A stretch of DNA of 64,000 nucleotides. Origin: Hymenolepis diminuta (taxonomy: Eukaryota; Platyhelminthes; Cestoda; Cyclophyllidea; Hymenolepididae). The stretch's first letter is position 1. Every line of letters starts with the position of its first letter. This document shows, piece by piece, positions 15,011 to 26,737 of this stretch. The translations under genes were made by a program, and so were the position numbers. The stretch lies in the NCBI GenBank assembly GCA_900708905.1, contig CAADRB010000054.1:530592-594591 (forward strand), given 5' to 3'. The notes beneath the pieces are model-generated. The model was not told where the DNA came from and did not search any database. It saw only the letters and a list, made by a program, of their open reading frames with translations.

Positions 15011-18000
15011 ACAATTATGGCCATGTCGATTAAGTCAAGGCTGGCTCGATTTATGAAAATATTTTGGTTGGCAGCTTAAGTCGCATGGGATTTTTTCCCA
15101 CATTTCCTTTATAAGCGGAAATTTTTGCGAAATTCGATTTTATACCTGTAGTATAATTTTCATTCATTTTGAATGTAAGAACAAGGAACTATAAGTATTT
15201 TAGGAATTGTTTTGCTAATTAGCATTTTAATTAAGAAAAAAAACAAATGATTTCGTCTATTTGAACAACAGGTTCTAGCAAATGGTGGATTTAAAAGAAG
15301 ATTTGTTATAAGGCACAATCAAGATGCTTTGTAATGTACCGTCAAGCCCCTGTTATACAGTATGCTTCCGGTTGATCAGACTCTAGAAAAAGAGAGAGAC
15401 TCTTCACGCCTTGACCTCCCGTAGCAAGAATGTAAAAATTACTTCCGATACACGTCAGAGCATTCTCTCGCCTTCCTTATCAGGATACAAGGCAGAAGGG
15501 ATGAAGAACGATAAAATGTGATTTCAGTCTTCTTTATATCTTTGGTTGCGATTACGACCTCCCTTTCCTTACAACTTCATCCGCTGAGATTTTTGAGAGC
15601 ATTTAGTTTGTATTCATTTATGTTTTCATAGTTTCACTATAAAGTTCAAATTCGTCTGATAGTTCAAGATAATCTACGCCAAAATTTGCCAATTGTAAAA
15701 GGTTGAAAGATGAAGCCGCAAAAGATTTTAGCATTGTGGAGACCACTGGAGTTCATTCAATGTGAATCATAATAAAGTAAGAAATATTCCCGTTTTGAAC
15801 ACTTCGGAAGATGGGAGCTCAAACCCCACCGTTTACCACCTGGAAGGGGCATGACCAGTCTCACTCCTTCATGATTTGTCAAACTGAGAACCATTACAAT
15901 TTAGATATTTTTCTTCAACGAGGGGTTTGATTTGTATTTACACCACTAATGCATTAGCATGTCATTTGCTGATTTTTCCAAAATTTCCTTTGAAAAGACT
16001 CGCATTAAATCGAATGCCGTTGCTGATATCACCACCTTTGAAACACTAAAGTCCTTGATGGTGCAGGAAGATTGCTGCTTTTTCCATAAACATTCGCATC
16101 AGTTGGCAGCTTCGTGCTTCATTGTTTTCACTCAAATCCCCTTGAGGTAGGAATTTACTCCTTTAGAGACTGAATCTATCGTATTGGCCATTTCAGCCGT
16201 GATAGCCGGAGTCAATCCAAGGACTTCCTTGGAGTATTGTTTAATTTTCCTCAGCTAGTTCTTCTTGATACCTTGATGATTGGGAGGAAGTTTTAGAGTG
16301 AGAAAATTGGGGAGCCCAGGAAAGCATATGAAATCTTGTGCTTAATTATTTAAAATAGCACTAATTTTTAATTATTTCCAGTCAAATGTGCACGTCTGTT
16401 TCGTTTCATCAGCTTGTCTGTAAATTCTGATAGCAAGAGTTTTGAGCTCAGAATATAGCCACATGAAATCATTAAGAAATCGAGAAATCAAATGCAGAAA
16501 ATTGAGTTTTGGGAAAATTTGCTGATTCAGTGCTTCCGGAATTGAGAGTAAGTAGGGTTCCTGATACCCTGACTTCATTATATGCTCTTATTTGATCCCT
16601 CGTTTCATCTCTCACTGAATCGTTTTCCCACTTCGAGGGTTCTGATGCTAAATCATGATAAAATCTTGCAAGTTTTTTAAAATAATATTAAAAAAAGCGG
16701 TAAAAACCATTGATATGCAATTAATTACTTTCTTTACCACATCGATGTAATTACCAAAGGGCTAATTTTTAATCAGAGTGGTTCCAAGTTAGTCGCATGA
16801 TTTCTAAGAGAATCATTCATTATCTTAGCTGACTTATCTTACCTTCTCAAATTTTCAAAAGTTTACTCTTTTCACGATTAAATTACGGAAGCACGCGCAA
16901 ACATTTGACATGAGCACTGACCACATTTTGATGTCGTCGATATTATTTTATTTCTAATGGGTCTGTCATGGTGCGAGAGCAAAAAGGGGGGAGTAAAATG
17001 TGACCATTTCACACTGACAGGTGTGACCTCAGTATATATGGCCATCTGTCATTTTCATGCTTCTTCGTTTTCGAAACACACGATTCCATCTTAATTACAA
17101 TCAATATGAGTACAGCTGATCACGTGTCTTAACAGGTTCATAATTTTTCACTCACTAACGGTTATCGAAATCCTATTCAACTGCAACTTGAACGGAGCTG
17201 AGTCGATTTGATTTTTACGAGTTTCTAACCTTAGTTTGCACAAACTAGCAGCTCTGTAGCTTCAAACATGAAAGTGACTCGGACATCCAGTCTTTTAAAC
17301 ACAGGCAATTCCAAATGCGTGCTTTCTTCAGCTTTTGAATTTATGAAAACCTCCAAAGGGAGGAATTTTACCTAATACCCTCCAAAACTAAACTCCAATT
17401 AAACTAAACTCCCTAAAATATCTCAAATCAGGAAGGTCTCAAGGACAAAAGGAGGACTGTGGCAATTGGAGCTGTGTACATTTTAGGCTACGTTACTTCA
17501 CTTCACCTTCATCCCCCTCATTAAATGAGACATTGAAAGTTGTGAAATTCTTATCTTTGATCAGAGAATTAAATTGTGTTTAATTAATTGAGTTGGAAAG
17601 GAATAATTTTTTGTATTAACCGAATTACTAGCAATTACTAGTCGCCGTTAAGCTGGAACGAAGTGGTAGGTATGACCGTCCGCTCCTTTACCTAGATTTA
17701 TGCCTACATCAGCCTGCACAGTAAATGAAAATGCAGCTGTTAAAGCTATCTCCCCTACGACGTCGACGTCGATAATTAAGCCATTTTGACTTCAACGGGC
17801 TGGCTTACGGTGATCGATGCACATCCGGAAGTTTGCACAAAATAAGACTCTTTGCCGACCCGGCCTACACTGTATGTTAGTTTAATTTCACTCAGGCTGT
17901 GGCTGGTGCGTCAGACAACAAACCCCAAAAAGATCGTCTAACTCTTCAGACAAACAAATTTCTTAATTGAATATTAATAAGTAGTTCTGCAATTAATCCC

Positions 18001-19461
18001 CATCAATTCTGCTTTCCACACCAAATTAACTATTCATAACTTTCAAATTAATTAATTTGTTTTTTTTTCAACGAAAGGCAGCGTAATAGCGCAGTTTTTC
18101 GGTTTCATTTATTTATTTCAACTTACGCACTTTGTTTCATGAGAAGTAAAAAAGTTCTGCAAACGGAATTCGTTTGTTATCCTCTTGGATGTCATTTGAA
18201 CTTAGCATGTATAAATTTTACGCATGCAAGGATCGGTAAAATTTAAGAATTTTAAAAACTGTTTACAAACAAATGAAAATACTTCTAAACTGAATTACGA
18301 TGATATTACATATTAGATAATAACAAAAAGCACAACGGTGTGAGAATGCTTTCCTTTATACCAAACGGTTTCGTATCAAGCAATTGGGTGCGATCAATAA
18401 GACAAATTCATTTTTATGACGCCTATACGTTCCATATGCTTATTACGATTTAGTTTCTAGTCAAAAGGTCGTGAACTGGTTGTGATTGACAGCTGCTAAC
18501 TTCTAGGTTTACGTTTTCAGATCACTTATAAATCGCCAACTTCAAATTTTCTAGAAGTCGGGTTATCAATCGCCTGTGGTGTGGCCAAGATACCGTCAAG
18601 GTCCATATTATCTGTCAAATATCAAGGGAGATATTGAACCGTGGATAATTTTTTAACTTCTTAATCACGTAATACTTACTCCTGGATTCCCGCTGTGTTC
18701 TAGCATTTTCTTTCAAATTTTCTTTGTCAACTCTAACGTTAAAAATTACTAACTGTAAACTTACCTTACTTCAACCTTATCAAATTATTGGCTTTCACTG
18801 CCACAGTTGCCAACATTCAAGAGACCAGTACTGTCTGCGACGGTCACGCATGTATCTACCTACTATATCTGCAGTCATATATTTCACATCAAGTTCTCAA
18901 TGAAGCATTCTCTCTTCTTACTCGCAGTAACTCTAATTCCTCTTAAATTTTGTAAAAGCTGAGGTTATTCCAACTTTGTACACAGGTATCGAACATCACT
19001 CACCCGGTAGAGATCCTGTTTAAACATGTTATTACCAGGTTAAATTAACTACTTTAAATTTGACACTGAGTAAGGGAATGAACCTGAAGTTGCCAGATGT
19101 TTATGTCTAAAATATGCGGTCACAAAACAGCGTCTACTAAAGGTCACAGCCCTTCCTAACATTCCACCATTAATCCATATCCTCTAAACCGCCCCCCTCC
19201 CCCACTCGCTTCCAGACAATTGGCGTTGCTACTTAGATGCATTATTGTCGCATTTGCGAGCCTCTGCAAAGGTTGGTCTGTTATTTAAACCACCGAATTG
19301 AATATGAAATATTCTCTATTGTTCTATTTTCATTGAATAAAAAACACCTGTGACAATGTATTTTCATTACTACTATTTGGAAAGAAATCCTTCTCAAAAA
19401 ATACAACATAGTCTATTAAGAATTTAGAATCAAACTCAAAATTCGCCACATGTCATTGAAA
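15011..19461. other. Intergenic, no recognised gene
   Basis: No recognisable coding sequence, tRNA or repeat boundary. Short open frames (15959-16150, 16372-16578) lack any family resemblance. Confidence 0.45.
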
Positions 19462-19957
19462 GATGAATTCCAATTTGTTTCCGAAATTTTTATCTAGATC
19501 TAATTATCTCGACCTCACAGTGGCGTTTGAAGTGCTTGACTCCCCTGCAACCTCAGGTTCCCTGTAGAGGACCATCGTATGTCCTCAAGTGCTTTATTTT
19601 AATTAGCGGAATAAGCCAATTAAGGGGTCTTTGAATGAGCCCTGTTACAGTCTAATTTCCCACATCAGCGAATCATTTCCGGAACCATTTCATCTATTTA
19701 CCCTACCCCTCTTCCATGAAACTATATAAAGCTCCCTTCTATACAGACACAAAGTGGAGGGACAGACATATGCTTGTCACTTACCGGCTCCCACGCTTCC
19801 CTCTTACCTCATCCGTCCCCCGTCTCTCTCTTACCCTCTTCAATCCTCATTGTGGTTTGTTCAATAGACTTTGGTATACACAACTCTTGTGTTCTACTTT
19901 TAGAACTGTCGTTTGCTGTTTCTCGCTGCCAGCCCTTAGTTATTACACCTTCACCAC
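19462..19957 (+). repeat. LTR-like dispersed repeat (family D), copy 2 (empty-site version)
   Basis: This is a direct copy of 7135-7974 without the 337-base insertion. Its TATA box (ACTATATAAAGC) is near 19723. The two copies are about 12 kb apart in the same orientation and differ only by scattered substitutions. If they were the two LTRs of one element, the interior should contain that element's genes. The interior's only retroelement remnants belong to the gypsy relic with its own LTR type, so two independent solo copies are more likely. Confidence 0.75.
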
Positions 19958-22900
19958 ACAATATTTAATTTAAAACTGGTTAAATTTTCCTTTTTTCCCC
20001 TTCTCTACTTGCCAAACAGGAAAAAGTTACTTGGAGATAAAAGCAGCTTTACAAATTTTCGAAGCAAAATATTGTCGGTAAATGAAAGGAGTGGTGATAT
20101 ACTCCAAGCGCGTCGTATTATCAGTAAACACATTTTGAAACTTTGATATGTTGGCAGTGATTCCTACGCTCAATTAGGGGATATGTCGCAATAGTGGAGT
20201 ACTGTGATATACTGAAACTGATAATAGCAAAATTGCAGGATCTAATCAATTTTACTAGACTTGAGCAACTGGTGATCATATATTGACGGAAAGGAAAAAT
20301 TCAAATCCAATATTTATTAAATGAAAATGTCTACGAAAATTTCTAGCTGAGGGATTTCTCCATAATTGCTACTTAAATAACTACTAGCCAACGAACACTT
20401 GTAAGTTTTGAAACGTGTGAGTTGATGAGTCATAAAATCATATGACAACCAAATCACTAGCACAAAGAAGGAGTATCCCAATGAAAAAATGAAGTTAGCT
20501 ACGGGATAAATTAATGTGCTAAGGCTCAAGAGGTATCACGATTTTGACTGAATTGATATTATTTTTTAAAGAAGGAAAATTTGTTCCACTTCAAACGGGA
20601 GTTGTCTGAGTGAATTATCATCTTGAGGAGGAGTGCTCCACCTGAGGAAAATTTCCATTAATCTTGCAAGCATATTTAATGACCAACTTGGTTGACTTTG
20701 CTTTGGTACGTCTCCAACCTTTATATAATTAGCGAACACTGGAAAAAAATTTAATTTCGAAAGTGTTTCACCAATATATTTAGTTATTTAGCCGAGCAGT
20801 GAAATGAATAATCAAGGGGATGGCAAGTATTTGACAACCCGTTTGTGGATACAAATAAACGGAGGGGAGTAGCACAGAAAAATATCTATTTATCGGAAAT
20901 ATACCCTTAGACATCAGCTATAACAAAAATACGCTGAAGATTTCACAAGTCTGGTCTTTCGTGTCGTGGATACTTCTTATATAACTGAACTTTTGGCGGT
21001 TACGCAGTTTACCGGTCTGCAAAGTTAGCTCTTATCTTGTCAATCGGTAGAGCCTTATTTATTTCTTTGTCAGTTTATCTAATTATTAGGCATAATTAGA
21101 TATAGAATGATCATCTTGAATGAATTCTAGTGAGTTCTGATATTTTACGCATACGCTAATCTCACCTACCTGCTCCCAATTATAAGAGCATACAAGTGAC
21201 ATGATCCATTATTCATTTACAACGTACTGGACATGAACTCATACATGGGAGATTTGAAGCATTAGGACTTCAAACAAAGAACTCTATCACTCATAAACTG
21301 GTGGACAGATAAAGCCCATCATGAATTCAAATAGAGTAATGTACCTGATGTTCTGACTTCTTTATTCCCTTTCACAATCTAGCTCCTGCGATTTCTTATA
21401 TTAAAATACTTTCCTATAATCAAAATTTGCAATTCTTTGCTTTGTGATGGGGTAATAAGTTTGGTGCAATAATCAAACTCAGATTTTACCAGTCTCTAAC
21501 TGATCCTGCGGTGAGAATCAAATACTGATTATCAACAAAAAAAAATCTTTTTTTTACAGGCATTTCACAACTACGTAGATAATTTTGAAATTTAAAGTAA
21601 ATTTAAAAATTAGTATGGCAATTTACAACTTAAACAAATTTTCCATGCCTAAATCTTAATTGTAAATTAGGACTATGGAAACTCATTTATTGAGAGTTCA
21701 GATGATCATTCATTACTTACCTTTATCCAACAAAATTAGAATTGCACCCTCAGGAAGGCAATTCTCACTAATGAATATGCATAATCATTTTGAAAATGAT
21801 ATTTTAACTAAAATAAACAAATTACTATTTATTTTCTGGATTTATTATTGATTTTATGCAGAATTTACTTAGAGTGGAAATATATTTAAGCTAGTGAGAG
21901 GAGTAATAACAGCGGCGCGACGTACTATTTGGACCTGACCAATCCCAAACTGTGTACTTACTACTTTCGGGCAAATTTGAACTGCTTTTTTAATAAACAA
22001 TTATGAAAATGCAATTGCATATAGACACCTAATCGCGTACGAAATTAAGCTGGATTCGAGCGAAAAGCTTCCACATATCTAAATTTGGAGGGGCTCTTAG
22101 AACACTCCACCTTTTCTTGGCCAGTTTTTACAGATTCATTTTCCTCTCCTTCAATCAATTGGGAACTATTTGTACCTCTGTTTGACTTCATATTTTGAAG
22201 GGAATGTTGCACTATCATTTTCTTTTGATTAAATGAATGGCAAATGAGCCAGATATATTGTTGAGTGGATATTATCACTATGAGGTGAAAATTTTGTAAT
22301 TCAATTCCAGTTATTAATTATTTCAGTCTTATTTGTATAAGACGATTTCTTAAACCTTAAAATAAGGGCTTTTAATAAGCAAAATATCCACATATCAGTT
22401 TTAATTTTCTATTTATAAAATTATTAATCTCTGTTCTACTTTGTCCTTAAATATTATTCTCCTCTTATTAGTAGTTCGATATCAACAGCAACAACAATTA
22501 GCCAGAAAAATTGTTTTCAAACCGAATCGGCTAGATTTACGCATTAAAAAAAGCGATTTTCTTCTTAATGGTGAATAAAAATACTTCAATCTGCTATTTT
22601 TAAGAATGACCACTTCCTAAAAAATGTCCATCTGGGTGTCCATATAAATCTCTCAAGGCACTAACATTTGACTTGTTTGCTCTTTGGACTTTCTAATGAA
22701 AGTAGCATTCCTTAGCATACTAAATGCAATCGAACAGAGAACAATTAACAAATCACGATTTAGTATGAGGTAATCGTATAATAAATTAATTTTAAGCTTC
22801 TTTGTACACAGGAAAAAGCCTTATCCTTGATTATAGTTAGAAGACGGAAGACCGAATTTTGGATCAAAACCTCTGAAGGTGCACATTGTCCTCGGCTGTT

Positions 22901-22966
22901 TGCCACTGCCTACTTTTTAAACGAAAGCAGGGAGAAAATTGAAGTGACTTGGAAGTGAATGTTTGG
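19958..22966. other. Intergenic, AT-rich
   Basis: Nothing recognisable on either strand. The frames at 20317-20529 and 22045-22278 resemble no known protein. Confidence 0.45.
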
Positions 22967-24031
22967 ATCAAGGTCAATATACCCCCCGTAATATGCATCA
23001 AGGTCAATATACCCCCCGTAATATGCATCAAGGNNNNNNNNNNNNNNNNNNNNNNNNNNNNNNNNNNNNNNNNNNNNNNNNNNNNNNNNNNNNNNNNNNN
23101 NNNNNNNNNNNNNNNNNNNNNNNNNNNNNNNNNNNNNNNNNNNNNNNNNNNNNNNNNNNNNNNNNNNNNNNNNNNNNNNNNNNNNNNNNNNNNNNNNNNN
23201 NNNNNNNNNNNNNNNNNNNNNNNNNNNNNNNNNNNNNNNNNNNNNNNNNNNNNNNNNNNNNNNNNNNNNNNNNNNNNNNNNNNNNNNNNNNNNNNNNNNN
23301 NNNNNNNNNNNNNNNNNNNNNNNNNNNNNNNNNNNNNNNNNNNNNNNNNNNNNNNNNNNNNNNNNNNNNNNNNNNNNNNNNNNNNNNNNNNNNNNNNNNN
23401 NNNNNNNNNNNNNNNNNNNNNNNNNNNNNNNNNNNNNNNNNNNNNNNNNNNNNNNNNNNNNNNNNNNNNNNNNNNNNNNNNNNNNNNNNNNNNNNNNNNN
23501 NNNNNNNNNNNNNNNNNNNNNNNNNNNNNNNNNNNNNNNNNNNNNNNNNNNNNNNNNNNNNNNNNNNNNNNNNNNNNNNNNNNNNNNNNNNNNNNNNNNN
23601 NNNNNNNNNNNNNNNNNNNNNNNNNNNNNNNNNNNNNNNNNNNNNNNNNNNNNNNNNNNNNNNNNNNNNNNNNNNNNNNNNNNNNNNNNNNNNNNNNNNN
23701 NNNNNNNNNNNNNNNNNNNNNNNNNNNNNNNNNNNNNNNNNNNNNNNNNNNNNNNNNNNNNNNNNNNNNNNNNNNNNNNNNNNNNNNNNNNNNNNNNNNN
23801 NNNNNNNNNNNNNNNNNNNNNNNNNNNNNNNNNNNNNNNNNNNNNNNNNNNNNNNNNNNNNNNNNNNNNNNNNNNNNNNNNNNNNNNNNNNNNNNNNNNN
23901 NNNNNNNNNNNNNNNNNNNNNNNNNNNNNNNNNNNNNNNNNNNNNNNNNNNNNNNNNNNNNNNNNNNNNNNNNNNNNNNNNNATGCATCAAGGTCAATAT
24001 ACCCCCCGGCGGGGGGTATATTGACCTTGAT
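22967..24031 (+). repeat. 30-bp minisatellite array with terminal inverted unit
   Basis: The unit is ATCAAGGTCAATATACCCCC plus CCGTAATATGC (30 bases). Two full units precede the N run and one partial unit follows it. The unit start at 22967 and the unit start at 23987 after the gap differ by exactly 1020 bases, or 34 units. The array ends in a partial inverted unit. The 21 bases at 23987-24007 are the exact reverse complement of 24011-24031, with a GGC loop between them. Confidence 0.85.
23034..23982. other. Run of 949 unknown bases (N) inside the minisatellite
   Basis: Unresolved or masked sequence. The surrounding repeat keeps its 30-base register across the run, so the missing sequence is probably about 31 to 32 more units. 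Confidence 0.9.
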
Positions 24032-24034
24032 CCG

Positions 24035-25870
24035 AATGTTTTATATGCTGGAAAAAGTCCTAAAACTATCCGAAGGCACAATTTCCAATAATAATAAATA
24101 ATATAAGAGATAAGAGCATATTTTGGCTGCCAGATACACAGATAAGTGTCCAATACTTCCATATTTATTAACTATCCATCCCTCAAAATCTCGAGAAATT
24201 TGGGATGATAGACTGATGCTTTGGAGAAGTTGAAACTACTTATTTCAGCCTGAAAATCACCACCAATCGGGTAGAAATATGTGATCGTTCTACTTCTCTC
24301 TATCGAGCGTATTAAATGATAATTATCAACTCAATACTAAATTCGATTCCATTCCTGCATTTCGATTCACAAAACTCCCATCAAAAGCAATCTTCTTCCT
24401 TGTGCTTGGGGGTGGTTAAATTTCTCATTAATAGATGCAATTTTGAAGGAAAAATTTGGTAATAAATTCAGTTACGGTACCGAATAATATCATAACACTG
24501 GAAGAAATAAACGCAGTACCACCACGCTAATCTGCGGGTGTTCAGTTCTCCCAATTGGCTTTTGACTTGTATAATTGAATAGAATGACATGCACAAATAG
24601 TGTACAAGGTCATTGCTCAGTGTTGGACTAGCCTTAATTAGCAATCAAATTTTGGGCTTTTCAGTGAGGACTGTTCCACTTGTAAGTCACCAACATTGTT
24701 GTATGAGAAACAGTGGCCATTGACTAGAACATGAGATATATTCAGCCAAACTCCCATCCTGCTTTAGAGGGTAGTGACAAGCTGATTGCTTCTTCTCACA
24801 TTTGCATGCTTTATGTCCCTTGGTCCACCATTTCGTCTTTCACGAGTCTTACACACTTTTACACCCTTTCATTCTATGTTGTCTTGCCCATAGATTGTTC
24901 TTAAATAAAGACTTATTTAGCACACATTTATAATAATTTTCGCTCCACCCCAAAGTGAGCTTTGGTTCCAACAATTTTGTTTTTATCCTCATAACGTACG
25001 GCCAATCAGATCAGACCTTTGTTCATCCCAACGCATCCTCTGTGATTATCGAGAATTCTGAATTTGTAGCAAATATCAATCCGTTGGATTCAAGGCAAAA
25101 CTAACCAATACTGTTCAGATTATTGCTCTCTTTTACTAATACCATTTGATTTCAAAACTTAATACTAAGATGAGCAAAGTTGTGATGTCATTAAAACCGA
25201 AATCTTATTATAGCAAGTTTAAATTCTCTTGTCATAATGAAGAATAAATCCACCCAAACGTATTCATAAGACAGTTTGAAATAGGTGGAAAACTGTCGTA
25301 ATTTCTACATTTGCCTTCGTTAATATTTGTGATATCCAGACTCAGCATCTGACCGCAAGATAAACACCCTTTGAGACACTACAACTTAAGTAGAAATAAC
25401 TTTCCCCTGTTGTCAGGCACATTACGTTTACATAAATTAAAGTTGTAATTAAGATAATATACTGTGACATGGCCAAGACGTGTTCTATTTGGGTCTCAAT
25501 CCGTCGGTCCCAATACGTGATCATGTTCTTTTTAACCGTCTCTTAACTATGGTCAGATGCTAGATTTAACGTTGCTATTTACGTCTCATATTATTTCCAA
25601 GACTATTTTGGTAATAAATTCTCATTACTATGCCTTAATAGGTTGGCATAACAGCCAAATTTTTCAAGACATCGGAGTTATTGTCATTACCCATCAGTGC
25701 TCCCATTAAAGTCGGCAATTTCTACAAATCTGAAATTGGTTGGAATAAACCGCAAATAGCCCTCAACAAAGATATTATTGAGAAAGAGAACTTCTCAAGC
25801 CCATCAGGATAAGTCTCGGCAACACCCAACCAGCGTAGAGATATACTGGACCTGCAGTAATGAGAAATTA
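24035..25870. other. Intergenic, no recognised gene
   Basis: AT-rich sequence downstream of MED12's end. No gene, RNA or clear repeat could be supported. Confidence 0.45.
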
Positions 25871-25873
25871 GCA

Positions 25874-26008
25874 TCCTATCATCCTCTTACTAACCAGAGT
25901 TAACCAATGCCGTTGTCCACCACATCCCGGATTTGAGTAAGTGAGCGTCGATCTCGTGACTTCAAACTTAGCAGAAGTGCACTTTGACAACTGTGCCACC
26001 GTAGAAGA
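25874..26008 (-). repeat. tRNA-derived SINE-like element, copy 1
   Basis: On the minus strand it begins with a tRNA-like promoter half: an A-box-like TGGCACAGTTGTCAAAGTGC, then a B-box-like GTCACGAGATCGACGC. It ends with the tail TTGGTTAACTCTGGTTAGTA followed by AGAGGATGATAGG. The tail is shared with the copy at 28662-28766. Confidence 0.6.
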
Positions 26009-26304
26009 GACAAACACCAGAAGGAAGCAGAAATGCTTAAGATTATTTCACCTATGGAGTAAACTTAGTAAGGAAACACGCGTTCAGCAATTTCTCCAAT
26101 CACTATACATGCATCTTTCTGACATGACAGAAAGACGCATAACACTAAACCTCCGATATTGAACAAATGACTACGAGCGAACTCCCTAAGATATTGACGG
26201 CAAGATTAAGCTGACTAAATAAAATTTCTTCAGTATAGTAACCCGCATCTAAATTAGAGAAAAAACGTCAAATACCAATTTTGTGTACAATAGTATAGGC
26301 GATA

Positions 26305-26310
26305 TTTATT
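26305..26310 (-). terminator. Likely MED12 polyadenylation signal
   Basis: AATAAA on the minus strand, about 430 bases after the MED12 stop codon. The stretch between is purine-rich on the plus strand and has no gene, which fits a 3' UTR. Confidence 0.4.
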
Positions 26311-26737
26311 GGTTATGTGGGAGGAAGGCATACACAGAGAGTGGGGGACAGACGAGGAGGTGTGTGGAACGGAAACAACCTCATCTTTGGGGAAAATATT
26401 TCGAGGAAAAAAGTATAGAGAAAAATATATCATTCATCATCATCATCAGTAATAGTTGTGGCAGCATGCTAAGAGAGAAAAAAGTACATTTCTGTTGTCT
26501 AGCCTCCCTCTGTTGAAATGAGGTCACCAAAGAGATGATAAACACATGTAGAGAGAAAAGGAGAAAATATATAGCGCTGTACATGAGAGGAAGGGTGTCG
26601 GGCATTATGTATATGAATAGTTGTACCTTATTACAATCAGGCGCGTAGAGTTAGAGGGGACTTTTGTACAGTACATGGAGAGTGGGGGGAGGGGAAGGTT
26701 GAGGTGAGGTGAGCGAAGCCTGTGGAATGCGCCGATG

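Noticed and set aside
7135..19957. Reading the two family D repeats as the LTRs of one 12-kb element
   Set aside because: The interior's only retroelement remnants belong to a gypsy relic with its own, different LTRs (13672-13985), and copy 3 lies inverted inside.
22864..24162. Long open frames spanning the N run on both strands
   Set aside because: They are open only because N codons are read through. The real sequence is a 30-bp minisatellite.
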